This document shows, piece after piece, positions 14,911 to 22,545 of a stretch of DNA of 27,984 nt. Source of the DNA: CAYTLW01 sp964438735. GTDB taxonomy: Bacteria > Myxococcota_A > UBA9042. The notes beneath the pieces were generated by a model. That model did not search any database. It had not been told where the DNA came from and saw nothing but the letters and a program-made list of their open reading frames with translations. The stretch is taken from contig CAYTLW010000103.1 of NCBI GenBank assembly GCA_964438735.1, positions 1 to 27,984 on the forward strand. Reading direction: 5' to 3'. The position numbers and the translations under genes are program-made. The first letter of the stretch is position 1. Each line of letters begins with the position of its first letter.

Positions 14911-16128
14911 TCAACCGCCGTTCGCTGGTAGAACGCGGTTCTTGTCCACCTTGAGGTAGGTGTAGATGGCCTTGGCGAGAATGGCGCCGATCCGCTCCGC
15001 TTCATCATCGCGCGGCCCCAGGGGCACCAGGTCGTTTTTGAAGTGCCAGACCAGGTCCTTGCGCACCTCGAGCCCGAGCGCGCTCATGCGATCGGGCGAT
15101 GCGCGGTAGCGCGAGGTGATCTCTTCGAGATGGGCCGCCTGGAACGCCGCCACATGCTCGTAGGCGAGCTCCGCCTGGCGCAGCGCCCCCCGCCGTTCTG
15201 CCGGCGCCCTGCGGAACATGTGCAGGTAGCTGCGCAGCAAAAGGCTCTCGGTGGAGCGCAGGTTGGTGTCCAGGAGCATGTGCCAGACACGCACATAGGC
15301 GTCGTCGCCCGTCGTCTCCGGATAGACATCCTCAAAGCAGTGACGCAAGTGGCGAAAATAGGACCAGACCTGCGAGCGCACCTCGACGCTGCCATCGGGC
15401 AGCAGGTAGGGATAGTTATGTGCCACCGGGAAGCCCTCACGCTCGAACGTCAGGCTCAGCCGATCGCGCAACATCCGGTCTGAGGTGTACTCCACCAGTA
15501 CATCCGGGTAGAGCGGGTCGAACACGTCAAACGGCATCTCGCTGCTGTGCTGATAGCTCGCCGCGCGGGTCAGCACGCTGATGGTCGGCCGCGGCGTACC
15601 GCTGCGATTGAACTTGTCATAGGTGTGCACGGCGAGCTTGGTCACCACGCCTTCGATGTTGGTGTCGAAACCGGCGGAGATGGTGTCGTAGTAGCTCTCC
15701 AACACGCGCTTCTTCTGGCGGAATCCGAGCAGCTCCGAGAAAGGGTAGTTGATGGCGAAACGCGACAGGTGCTCCGGACTCCGCCGCGTCATGCCGGGGA
15801 AGCGACTGAAATCCATCACCACGCGGGCGATGTGCACGTGCAGGTAGCCGGGCAATCCCAGCTTGCTCGCCGCCACCCGAGCGATCTCCGCCGCGCCCCA
15901 ATCCCGTTCCTCCCAGTACGCCTGCAGGTAGACCGACTCGTCGATCGAGTCTCCCTTGTGGTCGACGAGGAACTCCTCGGGGATCACATCGCCGTCGTGC
16001 ACCACGTCGATCATCAGGCCGCGGCGCACGTCATCCGGGATGTCGTATTCCGGCTCGAAGGGCACCTTCACGAACTCCACGGGTGACTCGCAATGGGTGC
16101 GGTAGCCGTTGTGTGAGTTCGGGGTCAT
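14911..16128 (-). CDS. N-formylglutamate amidohydrolase-like protein, 405 aa
   Basis: The N-terminal 250 residues resemble the N-formylglutamate amidohydrolase (HutG-type) family. The matching stretches are H44-D-G-D-V-I-P, a DHKGDSIDESVY acidic segment, HVHIARVVMDFSRFPGMT (matching the family ARxxxDxNRxP strand) and KLAVHTYDKFN (the His-Tyr motif). In that family these residues bind a metal and the gamma-carboxylate. About 150 C-terminal residues (FRHLRHCFEDVYPE onward) are helical and not recognised, so it is longer than the usual 260-300 residue enzyme. No signal peptide is visible, so it is cytosolic. The specific substrate is not certain, and the family call rests on motifs only. The start lies 37 nt after the somatomedin-B lipoprotein stop, so co-transcription is likely. 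No clear ribosome site precedes ATG 16128. Confidence 0.68.
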   Translation of the reverse strand: MTPNSHNGYRTHCESPVEFVKVPFEPEYDIPDDVRRGLMIDVVHDGDVIPEEFLVDHKGDSIDESVYLQAYWEERDWGAAEIARVAASKLGLPGYLHVHIARVVMDFSRFPGMTRRSPEHLSRFAINYPFSELLGFRQKKRVLESYYDTISAGFDTNIEGVVTKLAVHTYDKFNRSGTPRPTISVLTRAASYQHSSEMPFDVFDPLYPDVLVEYTSDRMLRDRLSLTFEREGFPVAHNYPYLLPDGSVEVRSQVWSYFRHLRHCFEDVYPETTGDDAYVRVWHMLLDTNLRSTESLLLRSYLHMFRRAPAERRGALRQAELAYEHVAAFQAAHLEEITSRYRASPDRMSALGLEVRKDLVWHFKNDLVPLGPRDDEAERIGAILAKAIYTYLKVDKNRVLPANGG

Positions 16129-16165
16129 GAGGCTCGCTCAGGAGGTCGCAATCGGGCCAGGTCCG

Positions 16166-16942
16166 CTAGGGCTTGGGGCAAGACAATGCGTTGAAATCGA
16201 CGCAGCAATCCTGGTTCTCCAGGCACAATGTGTCGCACTGACAGATCGAGTCGCCACTATACACGCACTTGCCGTCCGGGCATTTGCCGCAGACGGACCC
16301 GTAGTCCTCACAGCAATCATCGTTCTCGTCACTGTCACAGAGGGCGTCGCATTGACACGTCTTGTTGGGGTCCCGCACCCCGCAGCGCCCGCTGCAAGAC
16401 ACATTGCTCGTGTCCAGGCAACCGCACGCCAGCTCGTAGTCGTCGCAACAGGCGGGTACGCCGGCGATGTTCAACTTGCACCAGGGGTCGCAGGAGCACT
16501 CCTTGCCGGTGCCGTCGGTATAGACCACGCTTTCGAACTGAAAACACTTGTCGACGCATGTTCCAGCGATGGTGGGCAGGTTCTGCGTGCAGACGTTGCT
16601 CGCGTCCGCCGCCACGACACCTGCATCTGACGTCACGGCGGTGTCGGTGGCGTCGGCGCCGCCATCGGCAGCAGTATCGGTGGCATCGTCCGTCGTCGTA
16701 TCAGCGTCCTTATCCTCCCCGACGTCCTTGTCGGGAATGCGGCTCACCGGGCACGGCCCCTCGCAGGCCACGCACTGCTTCTTGTCCAGGTCGCAATACC
16801 ACTTGCCGCCCGCAGGGCAGTGCTGGTTGGCGGTGCAGACATTCGTGACCGGATCGCGCGGACTGTTGCACGCGGCCAGCCACAACAACGCGCACAAAAG
16901 CGCACCGAGCTGTGCCGCCGCAGGTGTCCATGAGCCGGTCAT
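16166..16942 (-). CDS. Lipoprotein with three tandem somatomedin-B-like domains, 258 aa
   Basis: The signal peptide ends in WLAAC (Cys25), followed by a small Cys cluster (CTANQHCPAGGKWYC, then QCVACEGPC) and an Asp/Thr/Ala-rich linker (about 73-115). Three modules follow (about 127-172, 181-218, 219-256), each with eight Cys in the order C-x(3-4)-C, C-x-C-x3-C, CC-x-D-[YF]-x(3-4)-C. The second (SCSGRC, CQCDALC, DDCCEDYGSVC) is almost textbook somatomedin B. These disulfide-knot domains are mostly known from animals, where they mediate protein binding. The product is a surface-exposed lipoprotein of unknown ligand. I chose ATG 16942 because it begins right at the signal peptide; GTG 16981 is an in-frame alternative. 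It is divergent from the large Cys-repeat gene. Confidence 0.87.
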   Translation of the reverse strand: MTGSWTPAAAQLGALLCALLWLAACNSPRDPVTNVCTANQHCPAGGKWYCDLDKKQCVACEGPCPVSRIPDKDVGEDKDADTTTDDATDTAADGGADATDTAVTSDAGVVAADASNVCTQNLPTIAGTCVDKCFQFESVVYTDGTGKECSCDPWCKLNIAGVPACCDDYELACGCLDTSNVSCSGRCGVRDPNKTCQCDALCDSDENDDCCEDYGSVCGKCPDGKCVYSGDSICQCDTLCLENQDCCVDFNALSCPKP

Positions 16943-17027
16943 CCGATGTCGTATTTGTGTTGCGCCAGTGATCAAGGGCACCTCGAGCGCGGCAACGACG
17001 GCCGCAATGCACGAATCTCCGCGCCGC

Positions 17028-17102
17028 TGGGGCGCTTGTCAAATCGCTGCGTGCCCTCCTCGCGTGGGCGCGCGAGCGCGCCGTTTGACATGCAGCGCCC
17101 CA
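17028..17102. promoter_or_regulatory. Nested inverted repeat with two opposed TTGACA hexamers between divergent lipoprotein genes
   Basis: TGGGGCGCTTGTCAAA (17028-17043) is mirrored by TTTGACA-TGC-AGCGCCCCA (17084-17102). The arms pair over 9 and 7 bp, and the right arm has 3 extra bases. Each arm carries a perfect -35 hexamer TTGACA, one per strand, facing outward toward the two genes. Between them lies a second stem (GGCGCG / CGCGCC, 17067-17082) with a CGAG loop. The -10 positions are weak at 17-nt spacing. This may be a shared divergent promoter-operator. Confidence 0.45.
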
Positions 17103-17173
17103 ATCCACACGATCGTCCTGTTCGAATCGACCGGTCGCCATTCCCCGGCGCCCGGCAAGACACAGGAATCGCC

Positions 17174-20100
17174 ATGCGCATCCACCCGGTCATCTCCCTT
17201 GGGATGGTGTTCATCTTTACCGCCATGGTCGCCGCCTGCAGTGGTGGCGGGTCCGTCAGCGGGCCCGAAACCGGCAAGGTGGGCGACGTCGACGAAGGCG
17301 ATGCCGGCGCCGAAATCAAGGGGACCGACACAGGTGGCGTCCCCGACGCCGGCTCCAAGAAAGACACCGCAGGCAGCCCGGACATTCCTGTGGACACCGC
17401 CAAACCCGATATCGGGCCGGACGGTTGTTGGACCAGCGACGACTGCAAAGACCTGGCTGGCCTCGGTCCCTGCCAGTTCGGCGTCTGCGACGTGGCGACC
17501 CATTCCTGCGTGGTCGCGTTGAAGTCCGACGGCACGGCCTGCGACGACGATACGGCCTGCACAAGCGACGACGCCTGCAAGCTCGGCCAGTGCGCCGGCA
17601 CGGAGAAGAAATGTGACGACGGCGACCCCTGCACCGAGGACAATTGCGACGCAAAGTCGGGCGAATGCGGCAAGAGCGACGTGGATCTCTGCCAGTGCGA
17701 GAAGGACGCCGACTGCGCCAGCGAGGAGGATGGGGACCTCTGCAACGGCACCTTGAAGTGCGACACCTCCGGCAAGGCCAATAAGTGCGTCGTCGACCCG
17801 AACACGGTGGTCAGCTGCGACACCAGCGGCGACTCCGCCTGTCTGAAGACTGAATGCGGCGCCAAGAGCGGTGAATGCGTGCCCAAGCCGGTCGCCGACG
17901 GCGGCAAATGCGATGACGGCAGCGTCTGCACCACCACCGACGCCTGCGCCAAGGGCCTGTGTGTCGGCAGCGGTCAGAAGGATTGCGACGACAAGAACGT
18001 CTGCACCGCCGACTCCTGCGACCCGAAGAAGGGATGCCAGCACGCGGCCAACAAGGCCGGCTGCAACGACGGCGACGTCTGCAGCAAGTCCGATGAGTGC
18101 GTCGACGGCAAGTGCGTCGGCACCGGTGGCAAGCTGGACTGCAACGACGACAACCCGTGCACCGACGACTCCTGCGACGCCCAGGCCGGCTGCATCAACA
18201 AGGCCAACCAGCTCGATTGCAGCGACGGCAGCGACTGCACCGAAGGCGACAAGTGCGCTGGCGGACAGTGCGTGGCCGGGTCCAATAAATGCGGCTGCCA
18301 GGGCGACTCCGACTGCGCCAAGTTCGACGATGGCGACGCCTGCAACGGCGTACTGTTCTGCGACAAGGCCGCCTTGCCCTACATCTGCAAGCCGAAGAAG
18401 GGCTCGGTGGCCAACTGCGACAAGTCCAAGGACACCGCTTGCTTGAAGAAAAAGTGCGACCCGAAGACCGGCGGCTGCGGCCTCGTCGCCTCGTCAGACG
18501 GCGCTGGCTGTGACGATGGCAACAAGTGCACCCTGGACGACGCCTGCACCAAGGGCCTCTGCTCGTCCAACAAGGCGCCGAAGTGCGACGACGGCAATCC
18601 GTGCACGACCGACAGCTGCGACAAGGCCAAGGGATGCGTCAGCACGCCCGCCACCGGCGGCTGCGATGACGGCAACGCCTGCACCATCAACGACAAGTGT
18701 ACCGCCAGCAAGTGCGCCGGCGGCGGCGCGCTCAACTGCGTCGACGGAAACCCGTGCACCAAGGACAGCTGCGACCCCGCCAAGGGCTGTCAGCATGACG
18801 CCATCGTCGGCAAATGCAGCGACGGCGACCCCTGCACCGACAGCGACAACTGCGTCGACGGCAAATGCAAGGGCAAGCTGGTCACCGATTGCGGCGACGG
18901 CAACCCCTGCACCGACGACACCTGCGACGGCGACAAGGGCTGCCTGCACAAGAACAACACGGCCAAGTGCGATGACGGCAGCGCCTGCACCGCCGGGGAC
19001 GTCTGCAAGGCCGGCAACTGCGTCGCTGGCAAGGCGTTGGTCTGCGATGACAAGAACGCCTGCACCAACGACTCCTGCGATCCGGCAAACAAGGCCAAAC
19101 CCTGCCAGTACAAGCCCAATACCTCGCTCTGCGACGACAACAGCAAGTGCACCGTCATCGACGCCTGCAAGGATGGCAAATGCCAGGGCACCAAACCCCT
19201 GGCCTGCACCGACGGCGAGGTCTGCACCAAGGACACCTGCGATGCCGCCAAGGGCTGCCTGTTCACCCCGGTCGACGTGAAGTGCAGCGACGGCGCCCTG
19301 TGCACCGACAAGGACGCCTGCAAGGCCGGCAAGTGCCTGGGCGTGGCCAAGAACTGCGATGACGGCAACGACTGCACGGTCGATAGCTGCGACCTGGCCA
19401 AGGGTTGCGTGAACATCAGCGCCGGCCAGAAGTGCGAAGACGGCGACGTCTGTACCGGCAACGACAGCTGCGTCGACGGCAAGTGCAAAGCCGGCAAGGC
19501 CGTGCCCTTCTGCTGCCACAAGGACGTAGATTGCGACGACAGCGTGCTCTGCACGGTCGACAAGTGCACCACCAACGTGTGCAGCAACATCCCGCCCGGC
19601 AACGAGCTCATCAAGGCCGACTTCGAAGGCGACATCAAGGACTGGAAGCTGACCACCGACAACAAGAACGGCGTCATGTGGCAGAAGGTCACCAACAAAG
19701 CCGCCAACGGCAAGGGGTCGCTCTACATGGGCAATGCGGCCAAGAAGGATTACGACGGCGGCGACACCACGGTCACCGCCACCATGCCGAAGTTCAAGGT
19801 GCCCATGGGCACGGTCACGCTCTCGTTCAACGTCTGGTCGGATCTGGAGGATACGGGCGATGAGTTCGACGTCCTGTCCGTGCTGGTCAACGGCTCGGTC
19901 TTCGACGAGGTCTTCAACAGCACCAAGGGCTGGAAGTCCGTGCAATTCGACCTGAGCCCGGTCCAGGGCCAGGAGGTGGAGGTCGCCTTCGAATTCGCCA
20001 CCGGCGACGACGAGTCCAACAAGGGCGAGGGCATCTACATCGACAACGTGGTCGTCAAGAGCGCCACGTGTGGCGGCGCCAGTTGCAAAACCCACAAGGA

Positions 20101-21121
20101 TTGCTCCGACCTGAACACCTGCACCGGCGACCTCTGCATCGCCGGCAAGTGCCAGCATTCGCCGACCCCGTCCCATACCTTCGTGCACGAGGACTTCGAC
20201 GACGTCACCGGCGCCGGCGCCGCGCAGGGCTGGGCGTTGACCTCGAGCTCCAAGACGACCTTGTGGTCCATCAGCACCAAGCGCGCCCGCAGCGGCAAGC
20301 AGAGCCTCTACGTCGGCGATCCCAAGACCAGCACCTACGGCACCGCCAAAGCACAGGCCAAGTTGCCGTCCATGCGGATCCCCAACTTCGGCACCATCAC
20401 GCTGGTGACGCACGTCTGGATGGATGTAAAGGACGCCGGCTGCGACAAGGATCGGATCCGCATCCTGGCGGGCACCAAGAACGAGCAGCTCGCCATCAAC
20501 TGCAAGGGCACGGCCGGCAAGTGGATGATGGTCAGCGCCGACCTGACCAAGTTCGCGGGCCTGTACGTCTCACCCATCATCGAGTTCGACACCGTCGACG
20601 GCACGAACAATGGCGGCGAGGGCGTCTACATCGACGATGTGTCGGTCGTGCACGAGCGCGCATGCATCGATCTGGACGAAGACTTCGAGGACAACGTGCC
20701 CTTCAACTTCAACGTGACCTCGTCCTCACCGAAGGTCCGCTGGCACATCACCACCCACAACAAATACCAGGGCATCCGAAGCCTGCATGCCGCCGATCCG
20801 GTCAGCAAGACCTACGATGGCGGCGCGGTGACCACCACCGTGAGCACAGGCTTCCCCGTCTGCCCCGGCGGCTCCCTGCAGCTGCGTCTGCTGACCAAGT
20901 TCGCCGAGAACGGCTGCGACAAGGACCGCTTCAAGATCCTGCTGGGCAACCTGCAACTGTGGCAGAAGTGTGCCACCAACAACACCTGGGAGCTGGTGAG
21001 CATCGACGTCAGCAAGTACGCGGGCACGTCGATCCCGATCTCGTTCCAGTTCATCGCCAATGGCACGACGAACAAGGCGAATGGGGCCTATATCGATGCT
21101 GTTTCGGTGGTGTGTCCGTAG
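17174..21121 (+). CDS. Giant Cys-repeat (CTDC-type) lipoprotein with three C-terminal jelly-roll-like domains, 1315 aa
   Basis: The start is ATG 17174 with AGGA at 17164-17167. The signal peptide ends in MVAAC (Cys22), then an acidic Gly/Asp linker to about residue 80. Residues 82-808 hold about twenty Cys repeats of 24-26 residues that mostly alternate two spacings: type A C-x5-C-x5-C-x4-C (CDDGSVCTTTDACAKGLC) and type B C-x5-C-x4-C-x5-C (CDDKNVCTADSCDPKKGC). They resemble the Dictyostelium CTDC repeat found in extracellular matrix proteins. Two larger Cys inserts (near residues 175-235 and 375-435) share a CNGxLxCD...KC pattern. Three homologous beta-rich domains of about 150 residues follow (812-965, 1002-1160, 1164-1315). 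Each begins with DFEGD/DFDD/DFED and ends with a (G)xYID(N/D/A)VSVV strand, as in MAM-like jelly rolls. Another Cys block sits between the first two. It is a probable long, stiff, surface-anchored adhesin-like protein. Confidence 0.9.
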   Translation: MRIHPVISLGMVFIFTAMVAACSGGGSVSGPETGKVGDVDEGDAGAEIKGTDTGGVPDAGSKKDTAGSPDIPVDTAKPDIGPDGCWTSDDCKDLAGLGPCQFGVCDVATHSCVVALKSDGTACDDDTACTSDDACKLGQCAGTEKKCDDGDPCTEDNCDAKSGECGKSDVDLCQCEKDADCASEEDGDLCNGTLKCDTSGKANKCVVDPNTVVSCDTSGDSACLKTECGAKSGECVPKPVADGGKCDDGSVCTTTDACAKGLCVGSGQKDCDDKNVCTADSCDPKKGCQHAANKAGCNDGDVCSKSDECVDGKCVGTGGKLDCNDDNPCTDDSCDAQAGCINKANQLDCSDGSDCTEGDKCAGGQCVAGSNKCGCQGDSDCAKFDDGDACNGVLFCDKAALPYICKPKKGSVANCDKSKDTACLKKKCDPKTGGCGLVASSDGAGCDDGNKCTLDDACTKGLCSSNKAPKCDDGNPCTTDSCDKAKGCVSTPATGGCDDGNACTINDKCTASKCAGGGALNCVDGNPCTKDSCDPAKGCQHDAIVGKCSDGDPCTDSDNCVDGKCKGKLVTDCGDGNPCTDDTCDGDKGCLHKNNTAKCDDGSACTAGDVCKAGNCVAGKALVCDDKNACTNDSCDPANKAKPCQYKPNTSLCDDNSKCTVIDACKDGKCQGTKPLACTDGEVCTKDTCDAAKGCLFTPVDVKCSDGALCTDKDACKAGKCLGVAKNCDDGNDCTVDSCDLAKGCVNISAGQKCEDGDVCTGNDSCVDGKCKAGKAVPFCCHKDVDCDDSVLCTVDKCTTNVCSNIPPGNELIKADFEGDIKDWKLTTDNKNGVMWQKVTNKAANGKGSLYMGNAAKKDYDGGDTTVTATMPKFKVPMGTVTLSFNVWSDLEDTGDEFDVLSVLVNGSVFDEVFNSTKGWKSVQFDLSPVQGQEVEVAFEFATGDDESNKGEGIYIDNVVVKSATCGGASCKTHKDCSDLNTCTGDLCIAGKCQHSPTPSHTFVHEDFDDVTGAGAAQGWALTSSSKTTLWSISTKRARSGKQSLYVGDPKTSTYGTAKAQAKLPSMRIPNFGTITLVTHVWMDVKDAGCDKDRIRILAGTKNEQLAINCKGTAGKWMMVSADLTKFAGLYVSPIIEFDTVDGTNNGGEGVYIDDVSVVHERACIDLDEDFEDNVPFNFNVTSSSPKVRWHITTHNKYQGIRSLHAADPVSKTYDGGAVTTTVSTGFPVCPGGSLQLRLLTKFAENGCDKDRFKILLGNLQLWQKCATNNTWELVSIDVSKYAGTSIPISFQFIANGTTNKANGAYIDAVSVVCP

Positions 21122-21286
21122 CTACCAGGTCGGGCAGGGCACTTCGTGAGCCGCGCCCGCATAGGTCAGCGTGACCGCTTTGGCCCAGCCCACCGGCGCC
21201 GGACAGGTCGCCGGTTGCGGTGACCAGCAATCAGACGTGCAAGGCATACCTCCAGAGGTCCGCGTCGTCAGCGTGCCCTTTCCCAT
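21122..21286 (-). other. Possible 54-codon gene fragment, Cys/Trp-containing
   Basis: A minus-strand frame from ATG 21286 to TAG at 21122-21124 reads MGKGTLTTRTSGGMPCTSDC, then WSPQPATCPAPVGWAKAV, then TLTYAGAAHEVPCPTW. The last half has strong GC-rich third positions and four Cys in a secreted-protein style. No ribosome site precedes the ATG and a stop lies 4 codons upstream of it. It may be the 3' end of a gene damaged by the adjacent low-quality sequence, or chance. Its stop abuts the stop of the giant lipoprotein. Confidence 0.25.
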
Positions 21287-21665
21287 ATTGACGCGAATTC
21301 ATGAAAGAAGACTATGGAAAGGGGCGACGCGAGGCAAGCGTGGCGAATCGCCGTGCGGGCGAGGACGCCGTCTCTTCGCCGTGCCGACTCCGTCGGTCCT
21401 TTCTCCGCCGGTGTGACGCCACTTGAGCAACCGGGCACGCACTCGCCCATTGGTAGCTGCGATAAACCAAGGCTCGAATCGCATGGCCATGCAGTGGGGA
21501 AGTGGGGGGGGGGGGGGGGGCCGCCGCGGGGGGGCCGCCGGCCGCCCCCCCCCCCCAAAAAACACGCCCGGCCCCGCCCCCCCCCCCCNNNNNNNNNNGG
21601 GGCGGGGGGGGGGGGGCGCGGGGCGGGGCGCCTTCCGGTCCGTTAGAGCTGTTAGCTACGCTCGC
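21287..21665. other. Intergenic stretch with assembly gap; no supported gene
   Basis: The first about 215 bases look like normal DNA but contain only short open frames without ribosome sites, such as a 41-codon plus-strand frame from 21301. From 21504 the sequence becomes G/C homopolymers around ten N. I see no RNA gene or terminator. Any gene spanning the gap would be invisible. Confidence 0.6.
21504..21632. other. Scaffold gap (10 N at 21589-21598) with G/C-homopolymer flanks
   Basis: Runs of up to 17 G and more than 12 C flank ten N. The true distance across the gap is unknown, and the flanks should not be read as biological sequence. Confidence 0.85.
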
Positions 21666-22307
21666 CTATTTGGGCGGGCAGAAGATGCCAGCCTGTGGCT
21701 TGTCGTACAGCAGCTTCTGCTTGCACATCCACCACTTCTTGTGCTTCTTCCACTTCGCGATCTTCACGTGGGTCTGATCCAGTCCGGAGGGCGTGCCGCC
21801 GGGGATCATGAACGAGGCCTTGCCGCACCAGACGCGCTTGCCTGGGATCTTCTTGACCATCCACTCGTGCGTGGAGCAGCCCTTCATGTCCTTGCCGTCG
21901 CCACCCTTCGGGTTGAGGATCTCCTGCGTCGCAAGGACGCGGAGCTTCTTGTAGGCGCGCCAGCGCTTGTTCCAGATGTGCACCGAGTAGGTCATCTTGG
22001 AGCCGACCATGTACAGGTCATACGCGTCGTACCAGTACTTCTTGGGGTACTTATGGTTGCCCTTCTTGACGCCCTTCCCCTTGATGTAGAAGTAGATTCC
22101 GTTGGGGTCCACCACCGTGTAGCCGGCGGTTTTGTAGTACTTGACCCACACCTTGACCTTCATGCGGTTCTTGAAGTGTTTGCCCGCGTGGGGCACGGGG
22201 GCGCTGAGGCCGCACTTCTTCCAGCTGCCCGCCAAGGCCATCGCCGGCAGTGACAAACCGACCGCAATCAAAAAGGTCAACGCGGCTCTGAACAGATTCC
22301 TACGCAT
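21666..22307 (-). CDS. Secreted, very basic and aromatic protein of unknown function, 213 aa
   Basis: ATG 22307 follows GGGAGGG by 4 nt. The N-terminus is a type I signal peptide (MRRNLFRAALTFLIAVGL, cleavage after AMALA, residue 26), so the product is periplasmic or secreted. The mature part is unusually rich in Lys, Trp and Tyr (KWKKHKKWWMCKQK, KKYWYDAYDLYMVG, VKVWVKYYKTAGY), with five Cys. It looks beta-rich, with alternating hydrophobic and charged residues in the first half (YTVVDPNGIYFYIKGKGVKK). I recognise no family. Its composition is quite unlike the acidic lipoproteins of the window. It is divergent from dnaE2, with 238 nt between starts, and its stop lies just after the assembly gap. 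Confidence 0.83.
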   Translation of the reverse strand: MRRNLFRAALTFLIAVGLSLPAMALAGSWKKCGLSAPVPHAGKHFKNRMKVKVWVKYYKTAGYTVVDPNGIYFYIKGKGVKKGNHKYPKKYWYDAYDLYMVGSKMTYSVHIWNKRWRAYKKLRVLATQEILNPKGGDGKDMKGCSTHEWMVKKIPGKRVWCGKASFMIPGGTPSGLDQTHVKIAKWKKHKKWWMCKQKLLYDKPQAGIFCPPK

Positions 22308-22490
22308 CGTTCCCTCCCATTTTTTTCAGCTCTGTCGGACCGGGCTGGACGCAGATGCGCCGTGAAACGGACACCCGGTGACAATAAAGATGTAGAGGGA
22401 GGGAAGAGATTCGTCAAGGAGGAGCTGGTGTTCGGGTCTTCAGGTGCCTGTTTGTGAACATTTCCACACATTCTTGTCCGCTCTCGATAT

Positions 22491-22506
22491 GCAGACAATT
22501 GTCTGC
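22491..22506 (+). promoter_or_regulatory. Candidate LexA operator upstream of dnaE2: perfect 16-bp palindrome
   Basis: GCAGACAATTGTCTGC is fully self-complementary and lies 39 nt before the dnaE2 start. It contains the same CAGAC-N4-GTCTG core, plus CAGACAA, as the palindrome before lexA (2022-2035). The location between promoter distance and start codon suits SOS repression. It also argues that translation begins at 22546, since upstream in-frame Met codons would put the operator inside the gene. Confidence 0.78.
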
Positions 22507-22545
22507 TACCCTGGGGTTCCGACCCGCGCCGTCCGGCGAGGTTGT

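Noticed and set aside
18494..20413. A 639-codon minus-strand open frame inside the Cys-repeat gene
   Set aside because: It is the antisense of repetitive Cys/Asp codons, Val/Ala/Gly-rich without motifs; the sense frame has signal peptide and conserved repeats.
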